A stretch of 64,000 nucleotides of DNA from an uncultured Butyricicoccus sp. (GCA_944384745.1 CALWUO010000006.1:24527-88526), one strand, 5' to 3'; positions 16,644-26,935 are shown, numbered from the stretch's first letter. Numbers and translations are program-made. The notes: a model not told the origin generated them from the letters alone.

Positions 16644-17042
16644 TTATGTTTTCTTAACAAATTCATTACCACAATTTGGGCAATGAATACTGATTTTTCC
16701 TTTGCCTTTTGGAACTCTTAAATAAGTTTTACAGCATTTGCATTTAAAATATCTATGTTCTTTTCTATCCTTGAAGCGGAAAAAAGCATTACTTATACCT
16801 TCCTTTTGCGGAATATACCAAGATAGAAAACGCTGATTTTCTGCCTGTCGTTTGGTTATATTTCTTGAAAACATACGATAATAACATAATCCTATTAACA
16901 AAAGTACAAAAATAGAAAATATATTAGATGCTACAAAGCTCCAAATTGCGGCACAAATCAAGCCTACAATCATTAAAAAATGATTTAACTCATCATTACC
17001 ATAACGACCATACATAAAACGTCGAATGAACTCAAGTATCAT
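16644..17042 (-). CDS. Small membrane protein with C-terminal zinc ribbon
   Basis: 132 residues. Two adjacent transmembrane helices (about 22-55) follow a short Arg-rich N-terminus (RRFMYGRYGNDELN). A charged segment leads to a C-terminal zinc ribbon with CKCCKTYLRVP and CPNCGNEF, i.e. two CxxC pairs. The N-terminal RRFMYGRYGxDxL pattern recurs in uncharacterized clostridial proteins. I cannot name a function; a membrane-bound nucleic-acid or protein-binding role is only a guess. It lies 59 bases after engB on the same strand and could be cotranscribed. Confidence 0.75.
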   Translation of the reverse strand: MILEFIRRFMYGRYGNDELNHFLMIVGLICAAIWSFVASNIFSIFVLLLIGLCYYRMFSRNITKRQAENQRFLSWYIPQKEGISNAFFRFKDRKEHRYFKCKCCKTYLRVPKGKGKISIHCPNCGNEFVKKT

Positions 17043-17101
17043 AATAAAATATCTCCAATCTGATTTTTAACCCTTGCTTTCATCCTTATTCCAATACCCT
17101 T

Positions 17102-17701
17102 TTAAACCGTTTCTATTTCGGCTGCTTTTTGAATAATTTCCAAAACCTCTTCTTTTCCGTCGCCTTTTTCAGCCGAAAAGGCTATAACAGGCACATCGTC
17201 AGGAAGTAATAAAGTTTCACGAATTACCTTGATATTTTCTTCACGCTCGGATTTTTTTCTAAGCTTGTCTAGCTTATTTGCAATAACTATAAATGGCATT
17301 TCAGTGCTTAAAAACCATCTTGACATTGTTTGGTCATCTTTAGTTGGTTTGTGACGCATATCAACAATTTGTATACCAAGAGTTATTAAATCAGAAGCAA
17401 AATAAGTGTCTATGAGTTTACCCCATCTATCTCTTTCGCTTTTAGAAACTTTTGCATAGCCATAACCTGGTAGGTCAACAAAATAAGCCTTTTTATCTAT
17501 TTCAAAAAAGTTAATATGCACCGTTTTACCAGGTTGGTTGCCAACTCTTGCAAAGTTTTTTCTACCTAACAGTTTGTTTATTGTAGATGATTTACCAACA
17601 TTTGATTTACCTGCAAAAACTATTTGAGGTAAATTGTCATCTGGAAAATCACTTTGCTTTACAGCCGAGCGTATAAATTCTGCATTATGAAGATTTAGCA
17701 T
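17102..17701 (-). CDS. engB: Ribosome biogenesis GTPase EngB (YsxC/YihA)
   Basis: 199 residues with the GTPase motifs in order: G1 GKSNVGKSS (about 31-39), G2 region GKTVHINF, G3 DLPGYGYAKV, G4 ANKLDKL and G5 FSAEKG. EngB acts in assembly of the 50S subunit and is usually essential. It begins 15 bases downstream of lon with AGGAGG before the ATG, the conserved Firmicutes order lon-ysxC. Confidence 0.96.
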   Translation of the reverse strand: MLNLHNAEFIRSAVKQSDFPDDNLPQIVFAGKSNVGKSSTINKLLGRKNFARVGNQPGKTVHINFFEIDKKAYFVDLPGYGYAKVSKSERDRWGKLIDTYFASDLITLGIQIVDMRHKPTKDDQTMSRWFLSTEMPFIVIANKLDKLRKKSEREENIKVIRETLLLPDDVPVIAFSAEKGDGKEEVLEIIQKAAEIETV

Positions 17702-17716
17702 TTTTTCACCTCCTAA

Positions 17717-20131
17717 TCACTGACACATTTCAGGTAGCTGGTTAACATTATGAGTTATAGAAACCGATGGGTCTATTTTTGTTTTTTTCTTTTTAATACG
17801 CTTGCTAAAGTCAATAGCTGTATGCATAACGGTGTCCATGTCTTCTGCAATAACAAATTTTACATTTTGTTTTACAACATCTAAAACTTCCTCTAAATCT
17901 GGCTCATTATCCTTTGGAATAATAATTGTTTTAATTCCTGAGCGATAAGCCGCCATAGTTTTTTCACGCAGTCCACCTATTGGCAACACTCTACCACGCA
18001 ATGTAACCTCGCCTGTCATAGCCACATCAGCTCTAACTGGTGCATTCGTAAGTGCAGATATAAGTGCAGTTGTAATGGTTATACCAGCAGATGGGCCATC
18101 TTTTGGAATTGCCGCTTCTGGGAAGTGAATATGCATATCAAGTTCTTTATAGAAATTAGGTTCGATTTCAAGTTCATCTGCACGAGAACGAACAAATGTA
18201 AGTGCAGCCTTTGCACTTTCTTGCATAACCGTACCAAGATTACCAGTAACCTCTATTTTGCCTGTACCAGCAACAACAGCGGCTTCTGCTTGTAGCATTT
18301 CACCACCAACACTTGTCCATGCAAGACCATTTACCACACCTACTTGGTCTTTTTTAGATATTGCATCATCTTTATATTTAGCATGTCCTAAAATTTCTTG
18401 TAAATTATCTTTTGTTATTATAATTTTATTTGTTTTGGTTTCTACAATACGTTTTGCAACTTTTCGGCATAGTTTAGCTATTATTTGTTCTAAACGTCTA
18501 ACACCAGCTTCTCTTGTATAACCAGACACTATAATATGAAGTACATCATCAGGTATTTCTATTTGTTCATGTTTTAAGCCGTGTTTTTTAAGTTGTTTAT
18601 CAAGCAAATGACGCTTTGCAATTTGTACTTTTTCTTCTTCAGTATAACTTGGGAGTTCGATAACTTCCATACGGTCAAGAAGTGGACGAGGAATATTTCC
18701 TAAATCATTTGCAGTTGTTACAAATAAAACATCGGATAAATCAAAAGGTAATTCTATATAGTGGTCTCTAAAAGCGTTGTTCTGCTCAGTATCCAAAACT
18801 TCAAGCATAGCGGACGCAGGGTCACCTCTAAAGTCATTACCCATTTTATCAATTTCGTCCATAAGCATAAGCGGATTTTTGCTATCAGCTTGTGTCATAG
18901 CGTTCATTATTCTGCCTGCCATAGCACCTATATAAGTTTTTCTATGACCTCTGATATCAGCTTCATCTCTAACGCCACCGAGTGAAAAACGAACATAATT
19001 TCTGCCCATAGCCTCAGCGATAGAATGAGCAATAGAAGTTTTACCTACTCCAGGAGGACCAGCCAAACATAAAACCTGTCCTTTAAGTTCTGGAGCTAAC
19101 ACTTTGACAGCCAAAAATTCTAAGATACGCTCTTTAACTTTTTCTAAACCGTAGTGGTCACGGTTTAAAATTTCCTCTGCTTTTTTTAGGTTATGCTGTT
19201 CTTTGGTTTTTTTATTCCAAGGTAAGCTTAAAACAGTGTCAAGATATGTGCGAATTACACCGCTTTCAGCAGAGGTACTGCTCATTTTAGATAAGCGATT
19301 TACTTCTTTTAGCAGTTTTTCTGTATGTTCATCAGGCAGTTTTAAAGAATTTATTTTTTCTTGATACTGCTCTACCTCTGCGTCAGTGTCATTTTCACCG
19401 AGTTCAGATTGAATAACTTTCATTTGTTCTCTAAGGTAATATTCCCTCTGATTTTTGTCAATCTGGTCTCTTACTTTTTCTTGAATTTCGCTTTCTACTT
19501 TAAGGATTTCTATTTCATCTGTTAGAATGCGAATAACTTTTGTAATTCTTCTTGTTACGCTTAATTCTTCTAAAATTTCCTGTTTTACTTGATAATCAAT
19601 ACCTATATTTTGAGCAATATAATCAGCTAAATAACCGATTTCACCGCCTTCAGCAACCATCATAATAACATCACGGGAGATTTTAGACATATATTCTGTA
19701 TACTCATCAAAACGCTGTTGAGCAGTACGCACTAATGCCTGTTCTCTGCGATATGATGGGAATGGGTGAAAGTCTTCAAGCTCAATGACATTTGCATAAA
19801 GACAGCCGTTTTCCTCCATAGTTTCAAATTCGACAGCTTTAGCACGTTTTGTGCCTTCAACAAGCACACGAATATTATCACCAGGCATACGGAGTATTTG
19901 CTTTATAGTGCAAATAGTACCTACATTATATAAATCTTTTTCTTTTGGATTATCTGTTTTAAGGTCTGTTTGTGCGGTTAAAAATAGTTTTTGACCGTCC
20001 TTCATAGCCGCCTCAAGTGCCTTAATAGACATAAGGCGACCAACATCAAAATGAATAAGCATTCTAGGGAAAGCCGTAAGACCACGAAGTGGCAATACAG
20101 GCAATAACTGAATGCTTTCATGCTTTTTCAT
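17717..20131 (-). CDS. lon: ATP-dependent Lon protease
   Basis: 804 residues, typical of LonA. The N-terminal substrate-binding domain (about 1-200) is followed by a coiled coil, the AAA+ module with Walker A GPPGVGKTS (about 356) and Walker B LMLMDEIDKMG, and the C-terminal protease domain with the Ser-Lys dyad: Ser in KDGPSAGIT (about 676) and Lys in LREKTMAAYR (about 719). It degrades misfolded and regulatory proteins in the cytoplasm. It sits between clpX and engB. No CtsR or HrcA operator was recognised upstream. Confidence 0.98.
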   Translation of the reverse strand: MKKHESIQLLPVLPLRGLTAFPRMLIHFDVGRLMSIKALEAAMKDGQKLFLTAQTDLKTDNPKEKDLYNVGTICTIKQILRMPGDNIRVLVEGTKRAKAVEFETMEENGCLYANVIELEDFHPFPSYRREQALVRTAQQRFDEYTEYMSKISRDVIMMVAEGGEIGYLADYIAQNIGIDYQVKQEILEELSVTRRITKVIRILTDEIEILKVESEIQEKVRDQIDKNQREYYLREQMKVIQSELGENDTDAEVEQYQEKINSLKLPDEHTEKLLKEVNRLSKMSSTSAESGVIRTYLDTVLSLPWNKKTKEQHNLKKAEEILNRDHYGLEKVKERILEFLAVKVLAPELKGQVLCLAGPPGVGKTSIAHSIAEAMGRNYVRFSLGGVRDEADIRGHRKTYIGAMAGRIMNAMTQADSKNPLMLMDEIDKMGNDFRGDPASAMLEVLDTEQNNAFRDHYIELPFDLSDVLFVTTANDLGNIPRPLLDRMEVIELPSYTEEEKVQIAKRHLLDKQLKKHGLKHEQIEIPDDVLHIIVSGYTREAGVRRLEQIIAKLCRKVAKRIVETKTNKIIITKDNLQEILGHAKYKDDAISKKDQVGVVNGLAWTSVGGEMLQAEAAVVAGTGKIEVTGNLGTVMQESAKAALTFVRSRADELEIEPNFYKELDMHIHFPEAAIPKDGPSAGITITTALISALTNAPVRADVAMTGEVTLRGRVLPIGGLREKTMAAYRSGIKTIIIPKDNEPDLEEVLDVVKQNVKFVIAEDMDTVMHTAIDFSKRIKKKKTKIDPSVSITHNVNQLPEMCQ

Positions 20132-20226
20132 ATCTTCAACTCTCCTATACAGCGGGGTTTTTCTATTTATTTAAGTATAATCTAAACCCATTTGTAATGC
20201 AAGCAACAGTACTTGGCAAAATAGTC

Positions 20227-20255
20227 AAAAAGGGTGCAGTAAACATACTACACCC
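20227..20255 (-). terminator. Intrinsic terminator of clpX
   Basis: On the minus strand a 10-bp stem (20246-20255 with 20232-20241, one mismatch) with a 4-base loop is followed by TTTTT. It lies between clpX and lon, suggesting that lon may be expressed separately or by read-through. Confidence 0.75.
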
Positions 20256-20262
20256 CAGTTAG

Positions 20263-21549
20263 TTAATTTGTGGTATTTTTTTTGGTTCTAGGTTTTCTAG
20301 TTTTAGTTCTAGTTATTATTGGCTCGCCCTCATGGTCAATTACAGATTTTGTAATAGTGACTTTTTCAATATCTTCATCAGATGGAATTTCAAACATAAT
20401 ATTTGTCATAACATCTTCAAGCACACCACGCAAGCCTCTTGCACCTGTTTTACGTTCAACAGCAATTCTAGCTACTTCACGCAGAGCTTCCTCATCAAAT
20501 TCAAGATTTACTTTATCAAGCTCAAATAGTTTTTTATATTGCTTAACAAGTGCATTTTTAGGTTCAACTAAAATACGAACAAGGGCTTCTTCATCAAGAC
20601 TATCAAGGCTAACAATAGCAGGAAGTCTTCCGATAAGTTCAGGGATTAAACCAAATTTCATAAGGTCATGAGGTTCAATTTTAGCAAGTAACTGGGATAA
20701 ATCCTCGTCTTTTTTGCTTGCAACCTCAGCCCCAAATCCAAGACCTTGCTTACCTGTGCGATTTTGGATAATTTTTTCTATACCATCAAACGCACCGCCA
20801 CAGATAAATAAAATATTAGTTGTATCAATTTGAATAAAGTCCTGATGAGGGTGTTTTCTGCCTCCCTGAGGAGGTACATTTGCAGTAGTGCCTTCTAACA
20901 TTTTAAGCAATGCCTGTTGAACGCCTTCACCTGAAACATCACGAGTTATTGAAGGATTTTCACTCTTACGAGCGATTTTATCAATCTCATCTACATAAAT
21001 AATACCACGCTGAGCCAGCTCTACATCAAAATCTGCCGCTTGAATAAGTCTAAGCAGTATATTTTCAACATCTTCACCGACATAACCAGCTTCAGTAAGT
21101 GTAGTAGCATCTGCAATTGCAAATGGAACTTTTAAAGTTTTGGCCAAAGTCTGTGCAAGTAAAGTTTTACCTGAACCAGATGGGCCTAACATAAGAATAT
21201 TGCTCTTTTGCAGTTCAACATCATCATCGCCACGGAAAATTCTCTTATAATGGTTATAAACCGCAACAGATAGTGCAATTTTAGCACGGTCTTGACCGAT
21301 TACATATTCATCAAGTACAGCTTTAAGCTGCATAGGAGTTGGCAGTTCTTCTTCCGCCTGCTGATTATATGAGTTTGGAATTTCAACTTCATTTTGATAT
21401 CCGAATTCCTCTTCTAGGATATTAGAACATATGCCTACACACTCATCACAGATAAAAACTCCTGCACCTGCAATCAGTTTACGAACCTTTTCTTGTGGCT
21501 TACCACAAAAAGAACATTTTACTGATCTTCTATCGTCTTGCTTTGACAT
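20263..21549 (-). CDS. clpX: ATP-dependent Clp protease ATP-binding subunit ClpX
   Basis: The start at 21549 ([10 protein letters not shown]) has AAGAGGT upstream; the longer frame includes an unrelated leader. 428 residues. The N-terminal zinc-binding domain is complete (C12, C15, C34, C37), followed by the AAA+ domain with Walker A GPSGSGKT, Walker [11 protein letters not shown], sensor/pore segments (GYVGEDVEN) and the IGF-type loop region replaced by [10 protein letters not shown], which contacts ClpP. It unfolds substrates for ClpP. It lies downstream of clpP as usual in Clostridia. Confidence 0.98.
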   Translation of the reverse strand: MSKQDDRRSVKCSFCGKPQEKVRKLIAGAGVFICDECVGICSNILEEEFGYQNEVEIPNSYNQQAEEELPTPMQLKAVLDEYVIGQDRAKIALSVAVYNHYKRIFRGDDDVELQKSNILMLGPSGSGKTLLAQTLAKTLKVPFAIADATTLTEAGYVGEDVENILLRLIQAADFDVELAQRGIIYVDEIDKIARKSENPSITRDVSGEGVQQALLKMLEGTTANVPPQGGRKHPHQDFIQIDTTNILFICGGAFDGIEKIIQNRTGKQGLGFGAEVASKKDEDLSQLLAKIEPHDLMKFGLIPELIGRLPAIVSLDSLDEEALVRILVEPKNALVKQYKKLFELDKVNLEFDEEALREVARIAVERKTGARGLRGVLEDVMTNIMFEIPSDEDIEKVTITKSVIDHEGEPIITRTKTRKPRTKKNTTN

Positions 21550-21602
21550 GATTACCTCTTTCCAGCAAATTAGAAATGCTGTTTTTACATCGTTATGCCA
21601 AT

Positions 21603-21643
21603 AAAACCGCTGCACCTAAAATTGAATGTGGTGTAGCGGCTTT
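21603..21643 (-). terminator. Probable terminator/attenuator between clpP and clpX
   Basis: An approximately 12-bp stem with one mismatch (21605-21616 with 21630-21641) and a TTTTAT tract on the minus strand. It may reduce read-through from clpP into clpX. Confidence 0.6.
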
Positions 21644-21660
21644 ACATTAATGGATAACTT

Positions 21661-22245
21661 TTATCTCTTATCAAAAACCTTATCAATCAAACCATATTCC
21701 ATAGCCTCGTGAGCACCCATGAAGTTATCACGGTCGGTGTCACGTTCGATTGTTTCGAGCGGTTTTCCTGTATTCTCCGCCAGAATTTTATTAAGCTTGT
21801 CTCTTGTCTTAAGAATCCAATCGGCATGGATTTTGATATCTGATGCTTGACCTTTAGCACCGCCAAGTGGCTGATGAATCATGATTTCACTATTAGGCAA
21901 AGCGTAACGCTTACCCTTAGCACCTGATGAAAGCAGAAATGCACCCATAGATGCCGCCAGACCTACACAAATTGTAGAAACATCAGGCTTGATATAGTTC
22001 ATAGTGTCATATATAGCCATACCAGCGGTAACAGAACCGCCAGGGCTATTGATATAAAATGAAATATCTTTGTCTGGGTCTTGTGCTTCAAGGTATAGAA
22101 GTTGAGCGATAACCAGTGAAGCGGTTACATCATTAACTTCTTCTGACAGAAAAATAATACGGTCATTAAGCAGACGGGAATAAATATCATAAGAGCGTTC
22201 ACCGCCACGGTTGGTTGGCTCAATGACCATTGGTACCAAACTCAT
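21661..22245 (-). CDS. clpP: ATP-dependent Clp protease proteolytic subunit
   Basis: 194 residues, normal for ClpP. The catalytic triad is visible: S99 in [10 protein letters not shown]124 in MIHQPLGG and D173 in DTDRDNFM. It forms the tetradecameric chamber that, with ClpX, degrades unfolded and tagged proteins. A GAAAGGAGA site lies before the ATG. It follows tig by about 107 bases. Confidence 0.98.
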   Translation of the reverse strand: MSLVPMVIEPTNRGGERSYDIYSRLLNDRIIFLSEEVNDVTASLVIAQLLYLEAQDPDKDISFYINSPGGSVTAGMAIYDTMNYIKPDVSTICVGLAASMGAFLLSSGAKGKRYALPNSEIMIHQPLGGAKGQASDIKIHADWILKTRDKLNKILAENTGKPLETIERDTDRDNFMGAHEAMEYGLIDKVFDKR

Positions 22246-22352
22246 AAATTATGTTCTCCTTTCAAATGTCCCTCGTTTGCAATAAACGAATATGGCAGCA
22301 CCATTCTTTCTTGTCCCCGAAGGATACACCCTTGTCCGGAGTGAAGAAAAAA

Positions 22353-23660
22353 TTAGTTTTCCTTAGCTTCAGCAGTCTTCTTAATAGCCTTTGCACTCTT
22401 CTTTACAAGTTCAACTGCACGGTCAATCTTCATATCCTCACGCATAGCGTCTGCTGGCATAATTTCCTTAACACGCTTAGCGTCCATATTGTATTGCTCT
22501 GCAAGACCTGCAATTTCGGTTTCCATATCTTCATCGCTAATCTGAATGTTTTCAAGTTCAGCAACCTTCTGAAGAGCTAAACGACCCTTAACCTGAGTTT
22601 CAGCCTGCTTGTGGAACATAGCACGGAAGCTGTTTGCGTCCATACCAGTAGCCTTAATGTAGGAGTCAATGCTCATTCCTTGCATTTGTAAACGATAACC
22701 GAAGTCACGAATAATGCTATCAACCTGATGGTCAATCATAGCGTCTGGAATATCAGCCTGCATGCCGTCAACAAGCTTATTAATTATATTCTGAGTGAAT
22801 TCATTGTCAGCTTCTTCATTCTTAGTCTTTACAAGACGCTCCTTAACTTCCTTTTTAAGGTCAGCTAAAGTTTCAGCGGTTTCAGAAACGTCCTTAGCAA
22901 ACTCATCATCAATAGCTGGAGTGATAGTCTCCTTAACCTCATGAACTTTGCACTTAAATACAGCTTCCTTGCCAGCAAGTTCAGCCGCATGATAATCTTC
23001 TGGGAAAGTAACAGTTACGTCCTTTTCCTGACCTGCCTTTGTACCGATTAGTTGTTCCTCAAAGCCAGGGATAAAAGAACCAGAACCGAGTTTAAGTGAG
23101 TAATTTTCACCCTTGCCGCCTTCAAATGCAACACCATCAATAGAACCTTCAAAGTCGATAACAACAGTGTCATTTTTCTTAGCAGCACGTTCAACAGTCT
23201 CAGTACGAGCAAAACGCTGAGCCATACGCTCAAGTTCTGCCTTAACGTCAGCAGCCATAACCTTTACTTCAGAACGCTCAGCCTCAATACCCTTGTACTC
23301 AGACAGAGTAACTTCTGGAATAACTGGAGCTTTACAAACAATGATAACAGAGCCTTCGTCAGTAACTTCCTTGATTTCAACATTAGCTGGAGCGATTGGC
23401 TCAATACCTGCTTCTTTAATAGCAGCTTCATAAGCTTCTGGATAACAAATATTTAGAGCATCTTCAAAGAAAACGCCTTCACCGTATAGCTTTTCAATTA
23501 GCTTACGAGGAGCTTTACCTTTACGGAAACCTGGAACGGTGATTTTCTTGCCGTTTTTCTTAAATGCTTTTTCTTTTCCTGCTTCAATTTGTTCTGCAGG
23601 GATTTCAACAGTTAGAGCAACAATGCTCTTTTCCTGCTTTTCTACGTTTTTCAGTGCCAT
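22353..23660 (-). CDS. tig: Trigger factor (ribosome-associated chaperone, PPIase)
   Basis: 435 residues with the three expected parts: an N-terminal ribosome-binding domain with the signature PGFRKGKAPRKLIEKLYG (about 44-61), the FKBP-type peptidyl-prolyl isomerase domain (about 150-240, DTVVIDFEGSIDGVAFEGG, FIPGFEEQLIG) and a helical C-terminal chaperone domain (about 250-435). It folds nascent chains at the ribosome exit. The ATG has AGGAGG upstream. Codons are richer in G/C third positions than its neighbours, consistent with high expression. Confidence 0.98.
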   Translation of the reverse strand: MALKNVEKQEKSIVALTVEIPAEQIEAGKEKAFKKNGKKITVPGFRKGKAPRKLIEKLYGEGVFFEDALNICYPEAYEAAIKEAGIEPIAPANVEIKEVTDEGSVIIVCKAPVIPEVTLSEYKGIEAERSEVKVMAADVKAELERMAQRFARTETVERAAKKNDTVVIDFEGSIDGVAFEGGKGENYSLKLGSGSFIPGFEEQLIGTKAGQEKDVTVTFPEDYHAAELAGKEAVFKCKVHEVKETITPAIDDEFAKDVSETAETLADLKKEVKERLVKTKNEEADNEFTQNIINKLVDGMQADIPDAMIDHQVDSIIRDFGYRLQMQGMSIDSYIKATGMDANSFRAMFHKQAETQVKGRLALQKVAELENIQISDEDMETEIAGLAEQYNMDAKRVKEIMPADAMREDMKIDRAVELVKKSAKAIKKTAEAKEN

Positions 23661-23743
23661 TTTAGTTTATTCCTCCTAAAAATGTATCCAATCTATTCTA
23701 TCAGATTTTTTTATAGATTTCCATACTTTTTTTATTTTTTTGA

Positions 23744-24445
23744 TTATTTTTTTAACAGAACAGGTGTAAAATCCACATGGTCACCTGAAACGAGCAAAAA
23801 CTCTATTTCATAGTGTTTGCCGAGAACAGCCCATCTTAAAGCCTCTGAATGTAGATGACCATAAATGCAGCGTGTTACACCATAGTTTTTCATTAAATTT
23901 ATGATTTCATTACAACAGAAATTAGAATAAAGTGGCGGATAATGCAAAAAACAGTATATTTCGTCCACGTTTTGACTTTTAGCTGATTTAAGCGATGTTT
24001 CCAGTCTTTGAAGTTCTCTTTTAAAGATTTTTTCATCATGACCTTTTTTAAAATCTTCCTCATAAAACCAGCCACGAGTGCCGCAAATACCTATATTCTC
24101 ATATCTAAATGAATTATTATGCAGAAATTCTATATTTTCAAAACCATTTTCATGTAAAAATCTATTCATTTTACTTACAGTGGACCACCATAAGTCATGA
24201 TTACCTTTTAAAATGATTTTCTTACCATTTAAATTAGTTAAATATTCAAAATCCGCCTTAGCTTCTTTTAAGTCAATGCCCCATGACACATCTCCGCCTA
24301 TTACAACTACATCATCAGGCTTCACAACAGCATTCCAGTTTTTCTGGATTTTTTGCATATAATTTTGCCATCGTCCACCGAAAATATCCATTGGTTTATT
24401 GACTGAGCAAGCTAGATGTAAATCTGCAAGGGTGAAAAGTGCCAT
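23744..24445 (-). CDS. Calcineurin-like metallophosphoesterase
   Basis: 233 residues with the full phosphoesterase motif set: DLHLA (D8, H10), GGDVSWG, GNHDLWW, FLHYPP and YGHLHSEA. The family hydrolyses phosphoesters using two metal ions; the substrate is unknown. The conserved WGI/DLKEAKADFEYL segment fits a group of clostridial phosphohydrolases. It is the last gene of the minus-strand lepB operon, 13 bases after thrC, with AGGAGGT before its ATG. Confidence 0.9.
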   Translation of the reverse strand: MALFTLADLHLACSVNKPMDIFGGRWQNYMQKIQKNWNAVVKPDDVVVIGGDVSWGIDLKEAKADFEYLTNLNGKKIILKGNHDLWWSTVSKMNRFLHENGFENIEFLHNNSFRYENIGICGTRGWFYEEDFKKGHDEKIFKRELQRLETSLKSAKSQNVDEIYCFLHYPPLYSNFCCNEIINLMKNYGVTRCIYGHLHSEALRWAVLGKHYEIEFLLVSGDHVDFTPVLLKK

Positions 24446-24458
24446 GGTTTTGACCTCC

Positions 24459-25952
24459 TTAAAGCTTAATTAAAAGGTCAATAGTGTCAAGAATTTCAGA
24501 TTTATCAACAACCTTGTTAAATCTAGGCTGTTTACCTGCAAGCTCTGCAAGAGGTTTAGGCTTTTTCTCACCTGTCATATCACTTAAAACATCAAGCTGA
24601 GTTACATCATCTTTTTCTAAAGTGCCACCTAGAGCCTCAATAACTGCACGACAGAATTTAAATGGACTTGCAGTGGAAGCAATTACAGTAGGGGTTTTAT
24701 CGCCTGTACGCTCGCAATAATCCTCATAAACCTTTACAGCAACAGCAGTATGAGTGTCTGCAAGATACTTTTCATTATTCCACAATTTATTTATAGTTTT
24801 AGCTGTCTGCTCATCATCACAATAACCTGCATCAAAATCAGCAGAGATTTTTTTATAAAGCTCTTCTGGGATTGTATATTTACCCTCTTTATTTAAACTA
24901 TTCATAAGCTCACTAACCAGCTTATCATCTTGACCAGAAACATAGAAAAGTAAACGTTCTAGGTTAGAAGATATTAAAATATCCATAGATGGTGAATCTG
25001 TTGTATAGAATGGACGATTTCTGTTATAAGTACCGCCATCTTTTAAGAAATCAGTTAAAACATTGTTCTTATTAGATGCACATATAAACTTATTTACTGG
25101 AATACCCATTTGTTTAGCAAAATAGCCTGCAAGGATATTGCCAAAGTTACCTGTTGGAACACATATATTTATTTTATCACCATTTTTAATAGTGCCATTA
25201 TTCACCATATCACAATAAGCTGATACATAATAAGCGATTTGAGGAGCTAAACGACCCCAGTTAATAGAATTTGCAGAAGAGAACATCATACCGTTCTTAT
25301 CCATTTTTTCCGCTGTCTGCTTGTCAGTGAAAATCTTTTTAACAGCACTTTGAGCGTCATCAAAATTGCCATGAATAGCAATAACTTCAACATTTTCACC
25401 CTTTTGAGTAGTCATTTGAAGTTTTTGCATTGGAGATACGCCATCAACAGGGTAGTATACCATAATTTTAGTGCCTTGTACATCAGCAAAACCATCAAGT
25501 GCAGCTTTGCCTGTATCACCAGATGTTGCAACTAAAATACAAGCTGTGCGGGTTTCACCAATCTTTTTTAAAGATGCAGTGAGTAAATAAGGCAATATTT
25601 GAAGAGCCATATCTTTAAAAGCACATGTTGGACCATGCCATAACTCTAAAATCTGTTTTCCATCAGCCAGTGATACAACAGGAGCTGTATTATTTCCTCC
25701 GAACTTTTCATCAGCATAAGCCTTGTTACAAAAATCCTGAAGTTCTTCAGCGGTAAATTCAGTTAAAAATTTACCCAAAACAAGAGCTGCACGACCTTTA
25801 TAATCAAGGGTCATAAGTTTTTCAAGCTCTGCATTAGAAAGCTTTGGAATTTCAGTTGGACAGAACAGACCTCCATCTGGAGCAATACCTGTTGCTATTG
25901 CTTTAGCTGCGGTTACAGACAGTTGTTTGTCACGGGTGCTTACATAATTCAT
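24459..25952 (-). CDS. thrC: Threonine synthase
   Basis: 497 residues, the long PLP fold-type II form. It opens with MNYVSTRD and continues with APDGGLFCP; the PLP-binding lysine is in GPTCAFKDMALQ, and the phosphate-binding loop in VATSGDTGKAAL plus VCVPTGNFGN-like TGNFGNILAG. It converts O-phosphohomoserine to threonine. GGAGGTAGG precedes the ATG. No other threonine-pathway gene is nearby; it sits in the housekeeping operon 18 bases after the dipeptidase gene. No T-box or leader peptide was seen. Confidence 0.96.
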   Translation of the reverse strand: MNYVSTRDKQLSVTAAKAIATGIAPDGGLFCPTEIPKLSNAELEKLMTLDYKGRAALVLGKFLTEFTAEELQDFCNKAYADEKFGGNNTAPVVSLADGKQILELWHGPTCAFKDMALQILPYLLTASLKKIGETRTACILVATSGDTGKAALDGFADVQGTKIMVYYPVDGVSPMQKLQMTTQKGENVEVIAIHGNFDDAQSAVKKIFTDKQTAEKMDKNGMMFSSANSINWGRLAPQIAYYVSAYCDMVNNGTIKNGDKINICVPTGNFGNILAGYFAKQMGIPVNKFICASNKNNVLTDFLKDGGTYNRNRPFYTTDSPSMDILISSNLERLLFYVSGQDDKLVSELMNSLNKEGKYTIPEELYKKISADFDAGYCDDEQTAKTINKLWNNEKYLADTHTAVAVKVYEDYCERTGDKTPTVIASTASPFKFCRAVIEALGGTLEKDDVTQLDVLSDMTGEKKPKPLAELAGKQPRFNKVVDKSEILDTIDLLIKL

Positions 25953-25970
25953 ATCCTACCTCCAATAATT

Positions 25971-26918
25971 TTATAACATTCTGTGAATGAATTTGTTTGC
26001 ATTATTATAAAAAATGTTATCAACTGTGCTTTGCGCATAGTTATGTTTTAACATATATTCAGCGAATTTCTGCATGTCACCTGCTGATTTAATTTCCTTT
26101 GGCAAATTGTCACAACCATCAAAATCACAACCAAGAGCCAAACAATCCTCACCGCCAAGCGAGCAAAAATGCTCTATATGCTTTAAAGCATCATCAAAAG
26201 AACTTTCATCTTTATCTGATAAAAATCTACTATAAAAATTTATACCGCATAGCCCTTTGCGTCTGATGATTTCAGAAAATTGTAAATCAGTTAAATTTCT
26301 AAGATGATAATGCACACTTCTACTATTTGAGTGACTAGCGACAAAAGGAGCTTCAGTCTGGGTGCATACGTCCCAAAAGCCATGTTCAGACAGATGAGAA
26401 ACATCAATTATAATATTCTTTTTTACAAGATTATCAACCAATTTTTTGCCCTCATCGGTTAAACCTGCATTATTATCAAGCATAGCACCTGTGGCATATT
26501 TGTTTTTATAATTCCAGCTTAAAGTTATCATTCTAACTCCAGCGTCATAAGCCTTTTGCAAATGCTCATAAGTTGGCACAAGTTCTGCACCCTCAATAGA
26601 TAAAAATGCGGCTGATTTTCCTTTTGATATAGCTAAGTCCAGTTCTTCGCTATTATAGCACTGAATGAGCCAATCACCATTTAAACTAAACTGTTTTTTA
26701 GCTTCGTTTAAAAGTGCATTCAGTCTATCATTTACATCTAGTTTCCATAGTGCATTTTTATTTTGTGACTCTACTCCACAAAACAATGCGAAAAACTGTA
26801 TATAATGATTGTACTCACATACTTTACTCTGGTCAATCATCAAATTGTTATTTCTTAAATTTTTTTCGTTTTCATAACACTCATATAATGTATCACAATG
26901 CAAGTCAAACAGCTTCAA
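25971..26918 (-). CDS. Membrane dipeptidase family protein (peptidase M19)
   Basis: 315 residues matching the renal-dipeptidase-type amidohydrolase fold: the HxD motif in LFDLHCDTLY (H7, D9), the bridging Glu in LSIEGAELV, VDVSHLSE-like IDVSHLSEHG, ASHSNSRSVHYHLRNLTD and LGCDFDG. It hydrolyses dipeptides using two zinc ions. No signal peptide is seen, so the bacterial form is cytoplasmic. It is in the operon, 17 bases after yraN and 18 before thrC. Confidence 0.93.
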   Translation of the reverse strand: MKLFDLHCDTLYECYENEKNLRNNNLMIDQSKVCEYNHYIQFFALFCGVESQNKNALWKLDVNDRLNALLNEAKKQFSLNGDWLIQCYNSEELDLAISKGKSAAFLSIEGAELVPTYEHLQKAYDAGVRMITLSWNYKNKYATGAMLDNNAGLTDEGKKLVDNLVKKNIIIDVSHLSEHGFWDVCTQTEAPFVASHSNSRSVHYHLRNLTDLQFSEIIRRKGLCGINFYSRFLSDKDESSFDDALKHIEHFCSLGGEDCLALGCDFDGCDNLPKEIKSAGDMQKFAEYMLKHNYAQSTVDNIFYNNANKFIHRML

Positions 26919-26935
26919 GGCTATAACTCCCCCTT

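Noticed and set aside
20132..22352. CtsR or CIRCE heat-shock operators near lon, clpX, clpP
   Set aside because: Neither the CtsR heptad repeat nor the CIRCE 9-bp inverted repeat was found in the intergenic parts.
22246..22352. Hairpin between tig and clpP
   Set aside because: Only short, imperfect arms (AAGG/CCTT) were found with no T-run; not a convincing terminator.
23661..23743. Sigma-A promoter of tig
   Set aside because: A TAGAAT -10 is present but the matching -35 (TGGAAA) is weak, so it was not listed as a feature.
25953..25970. Threonine leader or attenuator before thrC
   Set aside because: Only 18 bases separate thrC from the dipeptidase gene, so no leader can fit.
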